Below, piece after piece: positions 60,985 through 64,000 of a stretch of 64,000 bases of DNA. The translations under genes were made by a program, and so were the position numbers. The DNA comes from Sipunculus nudus (Eukaryota; Annelida; Sipuncula; Golfingiida; Sipunculidae), in NCBI GenBank assembly GCA_026874595.1, contig CM049306.1, positions 21,137,019 through 21,201,018 of the forward strand. The letters run 5' to 3'. The first letter of the stretch is position 1; each line of letters opens with the position of its first letter. The notes under the pieces are model-generated. The model made no database searches. It was not told where the DNA came from and worked only from the letters and a program-made list of their open reading frames with translations.

Positions 60985-63010
60985 GGTAAGAGGACGACGC
61001 CTATTTAAAATGAGGTCATGACCTTTTCTAGGTGAGTGTCCTTGACCTTAAATAGGTCCAATTTTGGGGAAAATCACTTAAATTCTCTTATGATATCTAC
61101 AGTGTTGATAGCAATATGGATTTCAAACATGACTTTTGTATGGCCCACATCTAAAGTAAGAACCCTATAGGTTCAAGAGTCATGAGGTCAAAGGTCAAGA
61201 TCACTGGACAGGCGTCTTAAAAGATACTGTTGATGCATTTTAAGCCAAACTTTTATCCCAGGTCTTCCATCTTGAATATATAGCTCACTTGCCAATAGTG
61301 GATGATCCATATTAATTTGGGGGTCACAAGGCCAAAGGTCAAGGCCACAGGAGCTATCTGTCCAAAAATTAGTTTCTGGATGATAATTCCTGCTTTTATT
61401 GATGTATTGATTTCAAACTTGACTTATATATGTCCCATTGAAAAAGCAAGACTCCAATTGATTTTGGGGTCATGAGGTCAAAGGTCAAGGTCACAGGACA
61501 CATCTTTAAAAAGATTGTGGATGCATTTTCAGCCAAACATTTCATCTCAGACCTTTCATCTTGCACATAGAGTTCATCTGTCAATAGAGGAATCCCCTAT
61601 CAATATTGAGGTCACAAGGTCAAAGGTGAAGGTCACAGGAGCCATCTGTCCAAAAATGAGTTTCTGGATGATAATTCCTTCTTTTATTGATGTAGGGATT
61701 TCAAACTTGACTTGTATATGTTCCATTGGAACAGCAAGACCCGAATTGATTTTGGGGTCATGAGGTCAAAGGTCAAGTTCACAGAAAACATCTTTAAAAA
61801 GATTGTGGATGCATTTTCAGCCAAACAATTCATCTCAGATCTTTCATCTTGCACATATAGTTCACCTGCCAAGAGTGGAAGACCCTATCAATTTTGAGGT
61901 CACAAGGTCAAAGGTGAAGGTCACAGGAGCCATCTGTTCTAAAATTAGTTTCTGGATGATAATTCCTGCTTTTATTAATGTATGGATTTAAAATTGACTT
62001 GTATATGTCCCATTGAAAAAGCAAGACCCAAATTGATTTTGGGGTCATGAGGTCAAAGGTCAAGGTCACAGGACACATCTTTCAAAAGATGTGGATGCAT
62101 TTTCAGCCAAACATTTCATCTCAGATCTTTCATCTTGCACATATAGTTCACCTGCCAAGAGAGGAAGAACCCTATCAATTTTGAGGTCACTAGGTCAAAG
62201 GGGAAGGTCACAGGAGCCATCTGTCCAAAAATTAGTTTCTGGATGATAATTCCTTCTTTTATTGATGTATGGATTTCAAACTTGACTTGTATTTGACCCA
62301 TTGGAAAAGCAAGACCCGAATTGATTTTGGGGTCATGAGGTCAAAGGTCAAGGTCACAGGAAACTTGTTTAAAAAGATTGTGGATGCATTTTCAGCCAAA
62401 CAATTCATCTCAGATCTATCATCTTGCAGATGTAGTTCACCTGCCAAGATAGGAAGACCCCTATCAATTTTGAGGTCACAAGGTCAAAGGTGAAGGTCAC
62501 AGGAGCCATCTGTCCAAAAATTAGTTTCTGGGTGATAATTCCTGCTTTAATTGATGTATGGAGTTCAAACTTGACATGTATATGTTCCATTGGAAAAGCG
62601 AGACCCAAATTGATTTTGGGGTCATGAGGTCAAAGGTCAAGGTCACAGGACACATCTTTCAAAAGATGTGGATGCATTTTCAGCCAAACATTTCATCTCA
62701 GATCTTTCATCTTGCACATATAGTTCACCTACCAAGAGAGGAAGAACCCTATCAAATTTGAGGTCACAAGGTCAAAGGTTAAGGTCACAGGAGCCATCTG
62801 TCCAAAAATTTAAATGTGGATGATAATTCCTGCTTTATTGATGTATAGATTTCAAACTTGACTTGTATATGTCCCATTGGAAAAGCAAGACCCGAATTGA
62901 TTTTGGGGTCATGAGGTCAAAGGTCAAGCTCACAGGACACATCTTTAAAAAGATCAAGGTCACAAGACCAACATCTTCAACAAGATTGTGGATTGATAGA
63001 TAGAAGAAAC
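60985..63010. repeat. 288-bp satellite carrying AGGTCA half-site clusters
   Basis: GGGGTCATGAGGTCAAAGGT recurs at 61466, 61754, 62041, 62329, 62618 and 62905, a period of 287-289 bp, with a diverged earlier copy at about 61178. Midway between, a second cluster, GAGGTCACAAGGTCAAAGGT, recurs at about 61608, 61897, 62185, 62473 and 62760. Both halves are alignable, so the ancestral monomer is about 144 bp. Each cluster holds four half-sites spaced 2, 1 and 0 bp apart. The array is bordered by a direct repeat-like GTCG(G/A)GGGATACT word (about 60863 and 63087) and by a poly-G tract (63066-63079). Short frames inside are shadows of the repeat. Confidence 0.95.
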
Positions 63011-63065
63011 AATAAATATGCCAAGTGTCGGTATATGCTGCTAAAAATGGGGGCCTATTCTTAAA

Positions 63066-63079
63066 GGGGGGGGGGGGGG
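63066..63079. repeat. Poly-G tract (14 bp)
   Basis: A G run just past the end of the satellite array. Confidence 0.95.
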
Positions 63080-63109
63080 CTACTATGTCGAGGGATACTC
63101 TGGCACCTG

Positions 63110-64000
63110 CAGTGCCAAGAAATTTTTAGTTTCATAAATAAGTCTGTGAGACAAAGTTAAAGTACCATGTGAACCAACACCCTGAAAAAAGGGGCTTTTG
63201 CCAAACTTATGTGTGCTTATAATTACTATAAGTTCTGCAAGATTAAGTTATTCATATATCAGATATATAAAACTGTATTTTTACATTCTTTACTTTGTGC
63301 TTGACATTTGGAACAAATTAAGTGCTTTAATGCCTACCACAAAATGGCCCTTGGAAGTGTACCTTTTCATTGCTACTGTACACACAGTTATATCTTTGCA
63401 CTACAGTGTTCACCTCTATAATGGGCAGTTAAATACCTCAGATCGAATTACCATAATAAATGCATATCAAATCAGTCCTAAATTGCTGTACATAACAAAA
63501 CAAAATGATATATATATGTATCACAGTAACACAGTGGTGTGATGATTATATTAAATGACTTTTATATTATTGCCAGCTTCACTGAAAGAGCCATATATTG
63601 CATGTTTGACAGCAGTAAATTAGACACAGCTTAGCCGTGATGGAAGTGCTGTTCCATCGGGCCCAGCTCGTCATAGCAGCAACTGTAGGTCTGTACTTAA
63701 CCACCAGTACAGCAAGGTTTTAAGATCAATATCATTCATTTTTTACGTGAACACTGATAATGTAAAGTACCATTTCTGGGACATGACCATCGGGTGGCTG
63801 TTACCATGGAGCAAATTGTATTATTAATACCTCTTTCACACAGCAAATGCAACATGGTTTCCAACCATTTTCAGTGCTAAATGAGTGTTCAAAAGGCAAT
63901 CGAAACTGCATTCTATCTGCTTCTTTGTTATCTTATTGTGAATGAAGAATATTACCCGGGAATCTGAACTATGATATACTGTATACTTATTGTAAGGGAG
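63110..64000. other. No gene recognised
   Basis: Non-coding. The frame at 63198-63542 has no domain or splice support. Confidence 0.5.

Noticed and set aside
61396-62761. Many 61-82 codon frames on both strands with similar sequences
   Set aside because: Shadows of the 288-bp satellite unit; they recur with its period and have no independent support.

Overview
The window reads as nuclear DNA of an animal, most likely a mollusc and probably a bivalve. It is AT-rich and has no operons, no ribosome-binding-site-led genes and no long conserved reading frame. It is crowded with tRNA-headed SINEs flanked by target-site duplications, small TA-flanked inverted-repeat transposons, foldback elements, (TA)n/(TG)n microsatellites and minisatellites. 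One repeat class with a 5' end like TTTTAGCTCAGCTGA, a (GTCC)n stretch near that end, and a 3' end like GACCYATGGGTCYCTTGTT recalls abundant repeats of bivalve genomes. That attribution rests on memory and was not searched.

Almost nothing here is confidently protein-coding. The longest open frame (57.3-58.0 kb) is a side effect of a 51-bp minisatellite. The only exon-like candidates are on the minus strand: 1587-1772, with splice-like borders and His/Pro/Ala-rich content, and a short open frame in a CpG-rich island at 10.29-10.60 kb. A decayed LINE reverse-transcriptase C-terminus lies beside that island, and a weak Ty3/Gypsy-like RT relic lies near 35.0 kb. The window is best read as intergenic or long-intron sequence shaped by mobile elements.

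Layout. 1-7 kb: candidate exon, a CpG-rich inverted-repeat element (3192-4165) and TA microsatellites. 7.1-8.2 kb: repeats built around the palindrome AGGTGGCGCCACCT. 9.9-10.6 kb: LINE relic plus CpG-rich island. 11-17 kb: microsatellites and two palindromic foldback elements (13173-14125 and 15914-16751). 17.6-25.7 kb: two copies of a 180-bp MITE, an AGCTCAG-type element (19914-21689), a 40-bp minisatellite and three SINE families or copies. 28.7-31.3 kb: a second AGCTCAG-type element. 32-40 kb: an inverted repeat, a 1983-bp transposon with perfect 27-bp ends (35233-37215) and a pogo/Tigger-like non-autonomous element (39003-39977). 41.7-54.3 kb: SINE copies, a 362-bp near-perfect hierarchical palindrome (43932-44293), a small hairpin, poly-C tracts and fragments. 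57.35-58.31 kb: the 51-bp minisatellite. 61-63 kb: a satellite of about 288 bp per unit, carrying dense nuclear-receptor-type AGGTCA half-sites.

The strongest candidates for something undescribed are the hierarchical palindromes, which are large hairpins assembled from smaller palindromes and sit beside TA/TG tracts, and the satellite whose roughly 144-bp monomer carries four AGGTCA half-sites with constant spacing 2-1-0.
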